This document shows, piece by piece, positions 1 to 9,153 of a DNA stretch of 64,000 nt; positions within the stretch are counted from its first letter, which is position 1; each line of letters begins with the position of its first letter. This stretch comes from an uncultured Bryobacterales bacterium (GTDB lineage Bacteria; Acidobacteriota; Terriglobia; Bryobacterales; UBA6623), in the NCBI GenBank assembly GCA_958295955.1, contig OY282420.1:3238435-3302434 (forward strand), read 5' to 3'. A program made the translations under genes and the position numbers. Below the pieces are notes generated by a model, which saw only the letters and a list, made by a program, of their open reading frames with translations, did not search any database and was not told where the DNA came from.

Positions 1-2
1 TC

Positions 3-563
3 GAGTCGGGCTTTTTCCACATTCTCGAAGGCGTCGATCACCTGCTGTTCCTGCTTTGCCTGGTCATCCCCTTCCGCCGGCTGCGCCCTCTGGCGCTGAT
101 CGTCACGGCGTTTACCGCTGCTCATTCGCTGACGCTCATGGCCTCCGCCTTCGATTTCGCTCCGGATGCGCTATGGTTTCCGCCGCTGATCGAAACGCTG
201 ATCGCCGTCTCGATCTTCTACATGGCGCTCGAGAACATCTTCGGCGCCGTTGCCGGGCGGCGGCGTTGGATGTTCGCGCTCGGCTTCGGCCTGGTGCATG
301 GCTTCGGTTTTTCGTTCGCCTTGCGGGAAACGCTCCAGTTCGCCGGGGCGCATCTGGTCACGTCGCTGCTCGCGTTCAACGTCGGCGTGGAGCTCGGGCA
401 GATTCTCGTGCTGCTCTTCCTCGTTCCTCTGCTGCATGCGTTTTTTCGCTTCGCCGTCGCCGAAAGAATGGGCGTCATCGTCCTGTCGGCTCTGGTCGCC
501 CACGTCGGCTGGCACTGGATGATCGAGCGCGCCGAGCTCCTGATGCGGTATTCCATCGAGTAG
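3..563 (+). CDS. HupE/UreJ-like membrane protein, C-terminal part (5' truncated)
   Basis: The frame is open from base 3 without a start, so the N-terminus lies outside the window. The visible start has the HILEGVDHLLFLL block followed by FTAAHSLTL, which is the conserved core of the HupE/UreJ_2 family of small polytopic membrane proteins. At least four hydrophobic segments follow, with His residues in helices (GLVHGFGF, HVGWHWMIE) that are typical of the family and may bind metal. Family members are proposed Ni/Co permeases or secreted-metalloprotein helpers; the exact substrate cannot be read from sequence. The next gene is ferrochelatase, 106 bp downstream and co-directional. Confidence 0.8.
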   Translation, partial: ESGFFHILEGVDHLLFLLCLVIPFRRLRPLALIVTAFTAAHSLTLMASAFDFAPDALWFPPLIETLIAVSIFYMALENIFGAVAGRRRWMFALGFGLVHGFGFSFALRETLQFAGAHLVTSLLAFNVGVELGQILVLLFLVPLLHAFFRFAVAERMGVIVLSALVAHVGWHWMIERAELLMRYSIE

Positions 564-669
564 CCCGTCTTCGGCGCGGCGTTTTTTGCCGGTATTCCGG
601 AACGGCCGGTCCGCCCCCCTCCGTTCGTCACCGGGAATGTTCGCCTGCCCGATCTGCAATACTCGGGCC

Positions 670-1716
670 ATGCAGGGCGCGTACGACGCGGTGCTCGTGC
701 TCTCCTTCGGCGGGCCGGAGAAACGCGAGGATGTGATTCCGTTCCTGGAGAACGTGCTGCGCGGGAAACCCGTACCCCGCGAGCGGCTGCAAGCGGTCGC
801 CGAACACTACTACCGCTGCGGCGGACGCAGTCCGCTCAACGACCGCAACCGGGAGTTGATCGAGGCGCTGTCCGCGGAACTTGCGGCCGGGGGTCCCGCT
901 CTTCCGATCTATTGGGGCAACCGCAATTGGCGTCCTTTTCTGGCCGATGCGCTGCGGGAGATGCAGGCCGCCGGCGTCGCCAGGGCTCTTGCCTTCGTGA
1001 CCTCGGCCTTCGGCTCTTACTCCGGCTGCCGTCAATACCGCGAAGACATCGAGCGGGCGCGCGCGGCAATTGGAGAGGGAGCTCCGGTCGTCGACAAGAT
1101 CAGAGTGTTCTTCAACCATCCGGGGTTCATCGAGGCGATGATCGACCGGGTGAACGATGCGCTCGGAACGTTCTCCGCGGCCGAGCGGCCGGCGGTCAAG
1201 TTGCTCTACACGGCGCACAGCGTGCCGCTGTGGATGGCCGCGGGCAGCGATTACGCCGCGCAGCTTCGAGAGGCTGCGCGGTTGATCGCCGAGGGCGCCG
1301 GCGCCGGCGATTGGGAGCTCGCCTACCAAAGCCGCAGCGGTCCGCCCAGCCAGCCCTGGCTGGAGCCGGATATATGCGACCGGCTGCGGGAGTTGCAAGC
1401 GGACGGCTGCCGCAGCGTGTGCGTCGTGCCGGTCGGGTTCCTTTGCGACCACGTGGAAGTGCTGTTCGATCTCGATACCGAGGCGGCGGGGCTGGCCGCC
1501 AAATTGGGCATGAAAATGGCGCGGGCCGGCACGGTGGGCGCACATCCGGCTTTCATAGCGGGAATCCGCGATTTGATTGCCGAACGCGCCGGCGGCAGTC
1601 CGCGGCGCGCGGCAGTGGGACGGCTTCCCCCTTGCCCCGACGTCTGCCCCGCCGACTGCTGCCCCGCGCCCGCGCCCCGTCCCCTGCGCCGGAAAGCAGC
1701 GGGCGCCGGTCTGTAA
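670..1716 (+). CDS. hemH: Ferrochelatase
   Basis: Catalyses the last step of protoheme synthesis, Fe(II) insertion into protoporphyrin IX. The start at 670 is chosen because the family begins directly with the LVLSFGGPE block; an upstream ATG at 586 would add 28 unrelated residues. Visible hallmarks are the N-terminal SFGGPE, the YRCGGRSPLN loop, the catalytic His region in LLYTAHSVPL and the QSRSGPPSQPWLEPD block. Length is 348 residues, normal for bacterial enzymes. The C-terminus is odd: a Pro-rich tail with Cys at 322, 326, 330 and 331, resembling Cys-rich tails of ferrochelatases suspected of carrying an Fe-S cluster. galK follows after 6 bp, so the two are probably co-transcribed. Confidence 0.95.
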   Translation: MQGAYDAVLVLSFGGPEKREDVIPFLENVLRGKPVPRERLQAVAEHYYRCGGRSPLNDRNRELIEALSAELAAGGPALPIYWGNRNWRPFLADALREMQAAGVARALAFVTSAFGSYSGCRQYREDIERARAAIGEGAPVVDKIRVFFNHPGFIEAMIDRVNDALGTFSAAERPAVKLLYTAHSVPLWMAAGSDYAAQLREAARLIAEGAGAGDWELAYQSRSGPPSQPWLEPDICDRLRELQADGCRSVCVVPVGFLCDHVEVLFDLDTEAAGLAAKLGMKMARAGTVGAHPAFIAGIRDLIAERAGGSPRRAAVGRLPPCPDVCPADCCPAPAPRPLRRKAAGAGL

Positions 1717-1722
1717 AGCGGC

Positions 1723-2832
1723 ATGAAGGCCCCCTTGCCGATGCGAACGTTTCGCGCGCCCGGCCGCGTAAATCTGTGCGGCGAACACACGGACTACAAC
1801 CAGGGCTACGTCCTCCCCGTTGCCCTGGATATGGAGTGCCGCGCGGCTGCTGCGCCCGCCGGAGACGGACGGCTGACGATCGACAGCGCGCTGCTGGGCC
1901 CCGGAGGCAGCTACAGAGTAGAAGAATTGACGTCGATAGCGCCTCGCGGAGACTGGAGCGACTACCCGTTCGGAGTCGCCCGGCAGTTGGCCCTGGCGGG
2001 GATCGAGATTCCGCCGCTGGCGGTATCGATCACGAGCACCGTGCCGCTCGGCGCCGGGCTGGGCTCGTCGGCGGCGCTCGAGGCCGCCGTTGCGCTGGCG
2101 CTGACGCAACTCGCCGGACGGGAACTGCCGCGCCTGCAGACGGCCAAGCTCTGCCAAGCCGCCGAACGCGAATTCGCCGGTACGCAGTGCGGCATCATGG
2201 ATCAGTTCGCCGCCCTGTACGGAGCGGAGAATCGAGCGGTGCTGTTGGACTGCCGCAGCTTGGAGCACCGCCTGGTCGCCCTCCTGGCGGGGATGCGGAT
2301 TGTCGTTGTCGACTCGGGCGTGAAGCACAAGTTGGCGGCAAGCGCCTACAACCGGCGCGTGAGCGAATGCGCCGCCGCGGCGCGCCGTCTGGGCGTCGAG
2401 TCGCTGCGCGGCGTGTCAGTCGAAGACTGGCCCGCGCTGGAGCCGAAGCTGCCGGATATCCCGCGGAAGCGCGCGCGGCATGTCGTTCATGAGAACCGGC
2501 GGGTCCTCGCCTTCGTCGAAGCCTGCGCAAGAGGGGATGCCGGGGCGCTGCGGGAGATCATGCGCGCAGCCCATCGCAGCCTGTCCCGCGACTACGAAGT
2601 CAGTTGCCCGGAACTGGATTTTCTGGTCGAGGCCGCTCTGGAAATCGACGGCGTCGTCGGGGCGCGCATGACCGGCGGCGGGTTCGGCGGATGCACGGTC
2701 AATCTGGTTCGCGCAGAAGCCGTCGAATCGTTTTGCGCGGCAATCGCCGCGCGGTATGGGCAAGCCTTTCGCCGCGCGCCCCGCGTTTACTGTTGCCGCG
2801 CAGCGGCCGGAGCGGGCGAGGTCAAGGGATGA
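1723..2832 (+). CDS. galK: Galactokinase
   Basis: GHMP-family kinase that phosphorylates galactose at C1 with ATP (Leloir pathway). The family signature GRVNLCGEHTDYN is near the N-terminus, the ATP-binding motif PLGAGLGSSAALE is at about residues 107-119, and the C-terminal GHMP motif MTGGGFGGC is present. Length of 369 residues is normal. An ATG at 1741 is an alternative start six codons in. It sits 6 bp after hemH and its end abuts the next small exported protein. No other Leloir gene (galT, galE) is visible nearby, so the gene is isolated from its pathway here. Confidence 0.93.
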   Translation: MKAPLPMRTFRAPGRVNLCGEHTDYNQGYVLPVALDMECRAAAAPAGDGRLTIDSALLGPGGSYRVEELTSIAPRGDWSDYPFGVARQLALAGIEIPPLAVSITSTVPLGAGLGSSAALEAAVALALTQLAGRELPRLQTAKLCQAAEREFAGTQCGIMDQFAALYGAENRAVLLDCRSLEHRLVALLAGMRIVVVDSGVKHKLAASAYNRRVSECAAAARRLGVESLRGVSVEDWPALEPKLPDIPRKRARHVVHENRRVLAFVEACARGDAGALREIMRAAHRSLSRDYEVSCPELDFLVEAALEIDGVVGARMTGGGFGGCTVNLVRAEAVESFCAAIAARYGQAFRRAPRVYCCRAAAGAGEVKG

Positions 2833-2885
2833 CGGCGTATCGCCGCCGGCGGGCGGCTAAACTGAAAAGCGCGCCTCGGCCGGTC

Positions 2886-3614
2886 ATGCCCCGATTTTTG
2901 CTCCCGGTTCTCTTGCTCGCGGCCCTCGCGCCTTTGCCGGGCGCGGAGCCGATTCTGCCTCCGCTGCCGGCGGATGAGGACTCGCGCAAGCTGATTCAAC
3001 GTTGGCGGAACCGCCAGAAATGGCTGGCCGAGACGGAAGCGAACTTCCTCGGAACGGTGCAAGCCGACTCGACGCTGATGGATCTCGGCAAGGTCGGCTT
3101 TATCCTCGAGCAAATCGGCGGCCGGGCGCGCCGTTATCTGAACCGCAACGATCACGAATGGGTTTTCGAGGCCGTCGAAGGGCAGTCGGCCGCCGAGATG
3201 GAGCGCAACTTGCCGGCGATCGTGACCTATCTCCAACTGGGCACGGCGTCAGAGCTTTACTGGCGGCTGGCCAGGGCGAACAAGCCGCCGTTCGGTCAAC
3301 GCAAGGGATTGTTGGAAATCCGCGGCATCGCCAAGGACGTTTTCGATTTTCGCAACGAGCAGGTCGAGCGCGTGCGCAAGGGGCGCCTTGCCGTGGGCCG
3401 CGTGCTGACCGCCGGGAACCTGGGCGAGTTCGGCAGCGCAGAGAAACTGAAAAGTCTGCGCGCGGCCTTTCGGAACGGCCGGGACCAGTTCGTCAACCAG
3501 CGCAATCTGGTGATTCTCGTCGCGGTGGCGGTCGAGTTGGCGATCGGTCTGTTGATCGCGCTGGTCTTTCTGCGGCCCCGGTCCGCATTGATTACGGAAC
3601 TGAACGCCGGATAA
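2886..3614 (+). CDS. Exported/membrane-anchored protein of unknown function
   Basis: A 242-residue protein I do not recognise. The start at 2886 is preferred because it gives an immediate signal peptide (MPRFLLPVLLLAALAPLPGA). An ATG at 2829 overlapping the galK stop would put 19 basic residues in front of it. The middle is helical and charged, with an Arg/Glu-rich region, and one hydrophobic segment lies near the C-terminus (about residues 208-230), followed by a short tail. The topology suggests a periplasmic domain anchored to the inner membrane. It may be translationally linked to galK, but no functional link is evident. Confidence 0.7.
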   Translation: MPRFLLPVLLLAALAPLPGAEPILPPLPADEDSRKLIQRWRNRQKWLAETEANFLGTVQADSTLMDLGKVGFILEQIGGRARRYLNRNDHEWVFEAVEGQSAAEMERNLPAIVTYLQLGTASELYWRLARANKPPFGQRKGLLEIRGIAKDVFDFRNEQVERVRKGRLAVGRVLTAGNLGEFGSAEKLKSLRAAFRNGRDQFVNQRNLVILVAVAVELAIGLLIALVFLRPRSALITELNAG

Positions 3615-3641
3615 GACGGGGCGCCGGCGGCCGCGGACACG

Positions 3642-5192
3642 TCAAGGCCCTTCCCCGGTTTTGCGAAACTCGGTGAGCCGGTAATGGTGCGTGCGCGGCG
3701 GCCGGCCGAGCAGCCGGGCCGCCCAACGATTGGCCGCGTCATAGGGCGCAAAGAGATGTTCCTCTCCCGCATAACGCTCCGCGGCCTGCCGTTCAAGGCG
3801 GGTAACGACGTTTCCCGGCGAGGAGTCGTGCGTGTTGCGCAGATACCAAACCGTTTCGAACCGCTCTTCGCGGATGTGCTTTGCGGCCAGCGTCTCCGAC
3901 TGTTCGCCGTAAATCGTGAGGCGCTCCAGCCGCCCCTCCAGCGCAGCCAACAGGGGAGACGGGTCGGTATTGTATCCATCCGCCAACAGCAGCGCATCGG
4001 AACGCGGCGATTTCTCTTCTATGCGGCGAGCCATTTCGTCAAAGGGCACAAGATAACCCTGGTTGAGAAAACCCTGTTTTCCAAAATACGCGCTCAGAGA
4101 GCCGAGAGAGACGACCAATAGGCCGGCGCAGACCGCGTTGCCGGCCAAGGGACTGCGTTCCCGTCCGGCAATGAGCGCCGGCAGGTAAAACGGAAGCATG
4201 AACAACAGCCGGGCGCCCATGAAGGGGAATGACACCCAGGAGGCGGCGCCGAGATAACCGATCAGAGCAGCCAAGGCCGCCAACGGCAGCCAAGGCGCCG
4301 CCGGAGCCTTGACCCCCTGCCGGAGCAGCCACAAAACGGCAGGGCCGAGCGCCGCCCCCAGGAAGATTGCCCACGGCGGGAACGCCTCGCCGAAAGTGAA
4401 CGCCGTGAACCAGTAAGCGAGCTTGACCGCGGTTTCGAGCGCAAAGTTCTGCACCAGCCAATAAGGCTCGGACTGCGACACGCGGGACAGGGCGTAAGCG
4501 AACGTACCCGCCCAAGGGAGATAGAGCAAGGCCGCAATCGCGTGGGAAACCAGCAGCGCGCGCAAAAACTCGCTTCTCTTGCGGCGAACCCAACGCCAGG
4601 CGAGGATCAGCGTCGTCGCCCCGATAACCGAGATCGCCGGCAAATAGTGCGTATAGAGCAAGCCGGCGGCCGCCAACGCATAGGCGAGCACGCGCCCGCG
4701 CGAAGAGGGTCGGGCGATAAGCCGCAGCGCGCAATGTATCCCCAGGGTCGCCATGAGCAACTGCAAGCTATAGGAGCGCCCCATCCGCGAGTACATCAGC
4801 AACGTAGGCGACAGGCACCACAAAGCCGAAAACCACAAGCGGGAGGCGCCGGCAGCGCCCCTCAGCCAAAACGCGTGGACGACGACGGTCGCGCCCAGGC
4901 AGAGCAGCGCCGACAGCGCGCGCAACTGTGCGATATCGCTGCCGGGCCAAGGCAATTGAATCCACAGACGGGCGAGAAAGTAGTAGGCCGGCGGGTGGAT
5001 GTCGGGCTGGAGAAGAGGCGGGATTGCGGCCCACGGCTTGGCGGTGACGTGCAGGGTGAACTGCTCATCGCCCCAGATGGGAAGCAGATCGAGATTGTAA
5101 AAAAGCAGTCCGCATTGCACCGGTAAAAAGTAGAGCAGAGGCCGTTCCAACAACGCCGCTCTCCATGCCGCTGCCCCCGGTATGCCGGCCAT
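3642..5192 (-). CDS. GT39/ArnT-like membrane glycosyltransferase
   Basis: A 516-residue polytopic membrane protein with about ten hydrophobic segments. After the first segment it has WGDEQFTL, which matches the position of the catalytic Asp of the GT-C superfamily (PMT/ArnT, dolichyl-phosphate-mannose mannosyltransferase-like). A second loop has DIHPPAYY, also characteristic. These enzymes transfer a sugar from a polyprenyl-phosphate donor at the outer face of the inner membrane; donor and acceptor cannot be deduced. The gene is convergent with the upstream exported protein (27 bp apart) and is followed upstream by the ACT-domain gene on the same strand. Confidence 0.75.
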   Translation of the reverse strand: MAGIPGAAAWRAALLERPLLYFLPVQCGLLFYNLDLLPIWGDEQFTLHVTAKPWAAIPPLLQPDIHPPAYYFLARLWIQLPWPGSDIAQLRALSALLCLGATVVVHAFWLRGAAGASRLWFSALWCLSPTLLMYSRMGRSYSLQLLMATLGIHCALRLIARPSSRGRVLAYALAAAGLLYTHYLPAISVIGATTLILAWRWVRRKRSEFLRALLVSHAIAALLYLPWAGTFAYALSRVSQSEPYWLVQNFALETAVKLAYWFTAFTFGEAFPPWAIFLGAALGPAVLWLLRQGVKAPAAPWLPLAALAALIGYLGAASWVSFPFMGARLLFMLPFYLPALIAGRERSPLAGNAVCAGLLVVSLGSLSAYFGKQGFLNQGYLVPFDEMARRIEEKSPRSDALLLADGYNTDPSPLLAALEGRLERLTIYGEQSETLAAKHIREERFETVWYLRNTHDSSPGNVVTRLERQAAERYAGEEHLFAPYDAANRWAARLLGRPPRTHHYRLTEFRKTGEGP

Positions 5193-5239
5193 TCCACGAA
5201 ACTTATCACGTTCGCGGGGGGCGGGAGAAGAAAATCGGG

Positions 5240-5911
5240 TCAGAACCGTTTCCCGCGGAGACGCTCGATGTCGAACGCCGCCGTGTGCGCGACGGCCATC
5301 ACCGCCATCACGCCGGCCTGCACGGGGTCGGTAACGACGAGGTCCGCCGCGTCGGGCGCGGAGCCGGCCATGTTGAGCGAAATGACGAGCAGCCCCTTGG
5401 CCCGGACTTCGCGCACCGCCGTTTCGATGACGCCGCCCATCATCGCCCCGGCGAGCACCAGCGCCCGGACGCGCGGCAAGCGGGCCGTTGCGCGGACGGC
5501 CTCGGCCAATTGCTCTTCGCCCACCAGCGGAATCGTGTCAACCGAGATGCGCTCGCCCCGCAGATTGTGCCGGTCGGCTTCGGAGATCGCGCCGATAGCG
5601 ACCTGACCCACTTGGGAGCCGCCGCCGATAATGACGATGCGTTTGCCGAAGATGTGGCCCAGAGTGGGCTTTGGGGATACGGAAATTACAGCCGCGAGGG
5701 AGCGCAGCGCGTCGAGGAGCGCGGAGGCGGACCGCACGCCGGTCACTTCGAGGAAAACGGCGCCGGCCGGCTTATCCGCGTCGAGGATCGAAATCCAGAC
5801 GATCTGAGCGCCCCGGTCGGCGACGGCGCCGGCGATTTCGCGCAGCGATCCGTTTTCGTTGCGCACCTCGATCGCCAGCGCAAGGGTCGATTGCCGTTCG
5901 GAGTCCGCCAT
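5240..5911 (-). CDS. ACT-domain protein with DUF5612-like C-terminal domain
   Basis: A 223-residue protein. Residues about 8-80 form an ACT-type regulatory domain (ALAIEVRNENGSLREIAGAV). The rest is a highly patterned domain containing GKRIVIIGGGSQVGQVAIGAI, ISEADRHNLRGERISVDTIPL, LVLAGAMMGG and VTDPVQAGVMAVMAVAHTA. From memory this matches a family best known from methanogenic archaea (ACT plus DUF5612) whose function is unknown. ATG 5911 is preferred over a TTG at 5926. It may be co-transcribed with the GT39-like gene 47 bp downstream. ACT domains usually bind an amino acid, so a sensor role is possible but unproven. Confidence 0.7.
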   Translation of the reverse strand: MADSERQSTLALAIEVRNENGSLREIAGAVADRGAQIVWISILDADKPAGAVFLEVTGVRSASALLDALRSLAAVISVSPKPTLGHIFGKRIVIIGGGSQVGQVAIGAISEADRHNLRGERISVDTIPLVGEEQLAEAVRATARLPRVRALVLAGAMMGGVIETAVREVRAKGLLVISLNMAGSAPDAADLVVTDPVQAGVMAVMAVAHTAAFDIERLRGKRF

Positions 5912-5960
5912 CGCAGGAGCCGTCAACTCTCAGAATCGCATAAGCGCCGCGGTCCCGAGG

Positions 5961-7934
5961 TCAATTGACCCAGATGGGGCTGGAGATCGCTTTCTCGCCA
6001 TCGTCCTGAACGAGGTCCACGTAGTAGTAGGCGGAGCCGCCGTTTGCGCCGCGGTCGACGAATTCGAAATCCGTCCGCTCGGCCGGCGGATCGACGGCGT
6101 AAACGATGCCGCCGTTTTTAACGACGCGGACCGTCTTCAGACCGGCGGCGCCCACGGCGGACACTTGCAACGAGATGTCGCCGCCGGCGCGAATTTCGCT
6201 GCCCATCGGCTCGCCGTCCACTGCGAAGCGCAGGACGATGCGCTCGCCCGTCGTGGCGTAAGTGCGGCGGTGGTAGATGCCTTGGAAGACGCCTTCGCGG
6301 TCCAGATCGTCAGCGAATACGGCCATTAGAGCCGTACCCCGCTCGGCCGGGCTGTAGCGGGAGTACAACGGCCCGCCGGCGCCGCGGGCGACGGCTTCGC
6401 GGCGGATTCCGTAACCCGCGTTCCCGGAATGATTGTCGGTCGAAGCGACGACTCCGACGCGGCGGCCTTTTTCGAGGAACGTCGCCACCCAATCTTCCGA
6501 GCGCCGGTGGTCGGAGAAGATTTCGATCGCCCGCTGCAGCTTGTCGTTGTGCCAGGTCGGGTTCCCCGGCCTGCCGCCGAAGTGGGGAATGGTCAGCAGG
6601 TTCTCGCCGCGAAAGCTCTCCGCCAACATGCGGAACAGATCTTCCACGTGGCCCGCCTGCCGCTGCGGGCCGTGATAGTTGCGGACGTTCTCGTACCGAT
6701 AGCGCAGGTAGCTGCGGATCAGCGGCATATCGTCGCCGGTGGTATAGACGTTGTGATCGCCGCCCACTTCGCTGGGGCCGCTCCACTCGTAGCCCAAGAA
6801 CGTCACGTACTCGCCGGGCGCGTTGAACTCTTTGGCGGCGCGCTTGATGTCCTCCCACATTTCCGCCGTGGTGATGAAGGCGTGGTCGCTGACCGCGCAG
6901 AAATCGAGCGCGGCGTAGCGCTTGCCGAAATCGTAAAGCTCGGCGGGCGTGCCGCGTCCGTCCGAGTACTTGGTGTGCGTGTGCAAGTCGCCCCAGACGA
7001 TCGTCCGCCGGGGAAGCCGCTCATGGACCACGATCGGATTGCTCGCGGCTTCGCGCCCGCTGCGGTCCCGCGCGACGAGGCGATAGACGCCGGGCCGGTC
7101 AAAGCTGACCGGCCGAAAGCGGTGGGCGCCGCGGTCCCCCTCAGCGTAAGCGTAGGGCGGCGGCAGTTTTCCCCGCCCGGCGGGGTCTTCGAGCGCGACC
7201 GTGCCGCGGTAGGCCGCCGCCGGATTGCCCAGGCCGTCCTCCGCCCAAACGTTGACCCAGCGGGACTTGCCGACTTCCCAGTCGGTGGGCGCGGTCACGA
7301 TCAACTCTTGCGCTCCGCCCGCCAGTACCGCCAGCCGCGGGTTGCGCGCAAGCGGCAGGAATTCGCCTTTGCCGAAGGCGTCCACCCACACCTTCTGCTC
7401 GAAGGCGGACTCGTCCATCGGCTGCATCAGGACGCCGGGCGAGCCCGCGGAGCGGTCGCCGAAAACCAACTCGATGAAATCTCCCTCGACAAGACTTTCG
7501 CCGGCAAGCGTGAATTGATTGAGGCGCTGCCAGGGGAAGTACGCCTCCGCGCCGCCTGCGTACTCCCACTGCAACGGCGCGCCGGTGGAAGTCCGATAGG
7601 TGAGAAAGTTCGGGGCGCGCGGGTCGCGGGTTTGCAGCATTGTCCCGCCCCACATGTCCCACTGAAAATCGTGCTGAGTCGAGAGCCGCAGCCCGCCGCC
7701 GGCGGCCATGCCGGCCTTGCCCACGGTGAAGCGCAGCTTGATTTCCGCGTATCTCCCGGCGACAACCTCGGTGACGCCGGCGAACTCGGCGGCGCCGAGG
7801 CCGAGCTCTTCGGCCTGCGCGGCGGCTTCTTTCTCGGTCGCATACCGCGCCGGACTCTGGTAGGAGGATTGGCCGCTCAACGGGCAAGCGAAGATGCAGA
7901 GCGCGAAGAACGCAGCGGGATTCACGCGCCTCAT
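5961..7934 (-). CDS. DUF3604 protein with PHP phosphoesterase domain
   Basis: A 657-residue exported protein with an N-terminal signal peptide (MRRVNPAAFFALCIFACPLSG). The second half starts with VWGDLHTHTKYSDG, the H-X-H metal-binding motif of the PHP fold, followed by CAVSDHAFITT and later STDNHSGNAG, both with further metal-binding His/Asp residues. The N-terminal half is beta-rich. This arrangement is that of the DUF3604 family, common in Acidobacteria, Planctomycetes and marine bacteria; members are presumed metal-dependent phosphoesterases with undefined substrate. It is divergent from the antiporter gene at 8015. Confidence 0.85.
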   Translation of the reverse strand: MRRVNPAAFFALCIFACPLSGQSSYQSPARYATEKEAAAQAEELGLGAAEFAGVTEVVAGRYAEIKLRFTVGKAGMAAGGGLRLSTQHDFQWDMWGGTMLQTRDPRAPNFLTYRTSTGAPLQWEYAGGAEAYFPWQRLNQFTLAGESLVEGDFIELVFGDRSAGSPGVLMQPMDESAFEQKVWVDAFGKGEFLPLARNPRLAVLAGGAQELIVTAPTDWEVGKSRWVNVWAEDGLGNPAAAYRGTVALEDPAGRGKLPPPYAYAEGDRGAHRFRPVSFDRPGVYRLVARDRSGREAASNPIVVHERLPRRTIVWGDLHTHTKYSDGRGTPAELYDFGKRYAALDFCAVSDHAFITTAEMWEDIKRAAKEFNAPGEYVTFLGYEWSGPSEVGGDHNVYTTGDDMPLIRSYLRYRYENVRNYHGPQRQAGHVEDLFRMLAESFRGENLLTIPHFGGRPGNPTWHNDKLQRAIEIFSDHRRSEDWVATFLEKGRRVGVVASTDNHSGNAGYGIRREAVARGAGGPLYSRYSPAERGTALMAVFADDLDREGVFQGIYHRRTYATTGERIVLRFAVDGEPMGSEIRAGGDISLQVSAVGAAGLKTVRVVKNGGIVYAVDPPAERTDFEFVDRGANGGSAYYYVDLVQDDGEKAISSPIWVN

Positions 7935-8014
7935 TGCCGCCGATTGTAGCGCCTCCCCGAGCCGCTGGCGGATTTGCGTGGGCGTCGAGGCGGTTCGCTA
8001 CACTACAAGGCTTT

Positions 8015-9049
8015 ATGGCAGAGGGCTTCGAGCACTTTTTCGCCGGCGTGCATTGGAGCCTGCTCGTTCTTGTTATCGGGGTCACGCTATACGTTCTCGG
8101 CAAAGGGGCGGATTGGCTCGTCGACGAGGCCGTCGAGTTGTCGGAGCGGCTGAAGATTCCGCAGATGGTCGTGGGGGCGACGATCGTCAGCCTGGGCACG
8201 ACGGCTCCCGAGGCCGCGGTTTCCGTCTTGGCCGCGATTCAGGGCAAACCCGGCCTGGCGCTGGGCAACGCCGTGGGGTCGGTCATCACCGACACCGGAT
8301 TGATCCTCGGCCTGGCCTGCATCATCGCGCCGCTGCGGCTGGACCGGAAGATCGTTAACCGCCAGGGCTGGATGCAATTGGGAGCGGGCTTCCTGCTCGT
8401 TGTGTTGTGCGCCCCGTGGGGCGATCCGAGCCGGGTTTTCGCCTCCGGCGGCCGCTTGCCGCAGCTTGCCGGCTTTCTGCTGCTGGCGCTTCTGGCCGCG
8501 TACCTGTACCTGTCGGTTCGCTGGGCGCGCGAGCGGCGGGCGGAGCAGGAACACGAGCGCCGCGACGATGCGCCGATATGGCCGGGAGTTCTGAAACTCA
8601 GCGGCGCGGCCGCGGTTGTGGTGATCGCGGCCCGCGTGCTCATTCCGGCCGTGAACGAAGCGGCTTTGCGGCTCTCCGTGCCGGAAAGCGTCATCGCCGC
8701 GACGCTGGTGGCGTTCGGCACCTCGCTGCCGGAATTGGTCACGGCGGTCACGGCCGCCCGCCGCGGCCACGGCGAGATCGCCGTCGGCAACGTGGTCGGG
8801 GCGGATATCCTGAACGTGCTGTTCGTCGCCGGAACCGCGGCTTCCGTCACCGCGGCGGGGCTGGAGGCCGGCCCCAACTTCTTCACCGTGCTCTTTCCGG
8901 CGATGCTGTTTATCCTGCTCGTGTTCCGCGCCGGCGTGATGGCCTCGGGCGATACTTTACGGCGGCCTTTCGGCTACGTGCTGCTGGCCGCTTACTTGGC
9001 CTACATGGCCGCCGGTTACTACCTGCTGCCCGCAGGGGCTCCCGGCTGA
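8015..9049 (+). CDS. Calcium/sodium antiporter of the CaCA family
   Basis: Integral membrane cation exchanger of 344 residues. The two characteristic alpha repeats are visible: VGATIVSLGTTAPEAAVS in the N-terminal half and ATLVAFGTSLPELVTAV in the C-terminal half, each with the conserved Glu that binds Ca2+. About ten hydrophobic segments are arranged as two inverted halves joined by a basic loop (residues about 165-190). ATG 8015 is chosen because it starts just before the first helix; the frame is open back to 7934 but that stretch is non-hydrophobic and overlaps the divergent gene. It is similar in size to YrbG-type exchangers. Confidence 0.88.
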   Translation: MAEGFEHFFAGVHWSLLVLVIGVTLYVLGKGADWLVDEAVELSERLKIPQMVVGATIVSLGTTAPEAAVSVLAAIQGKPGLALGNAVGSVITDTGLILGLACIIAPLRLDRKIVNRQGWMQLGAGFLLVVLCAPWGDPSRVFASGGRLPQLAGFLLLALLAAYLYLSVRWARERRAEQEHERRDDAPIWPGVLKLSGAAAVVVIAARVLIPAVNEAALRLSVPESVIAATLVAFGTSLPELVTAVTAARRGHGEIAVGNVVGADILNVLFVAGTAASVTAAGLEAGPNFFTVLFPAMLFILLVFRAGVMASGDTLRRPFGYVLLAAYLAYMAAGYYLLPAGAPG

Positions 9050-9153
9050 CGCCATGCCCGGCGCGCAAGGCGTCCGCGCGGCCTGCGGGCGCCCCGCGGA
9101 AAATTATTTTTCGCTGAAGCCGGCGTTCAAACTGGACTTGAGCGCCCCGTTTC

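Noticed and set aside
628-2328. A 566-residue minus-strand ORF over hemH and galK
   Set aside because: No recognisable domains and fully explained as antisense of two clear enzymes.
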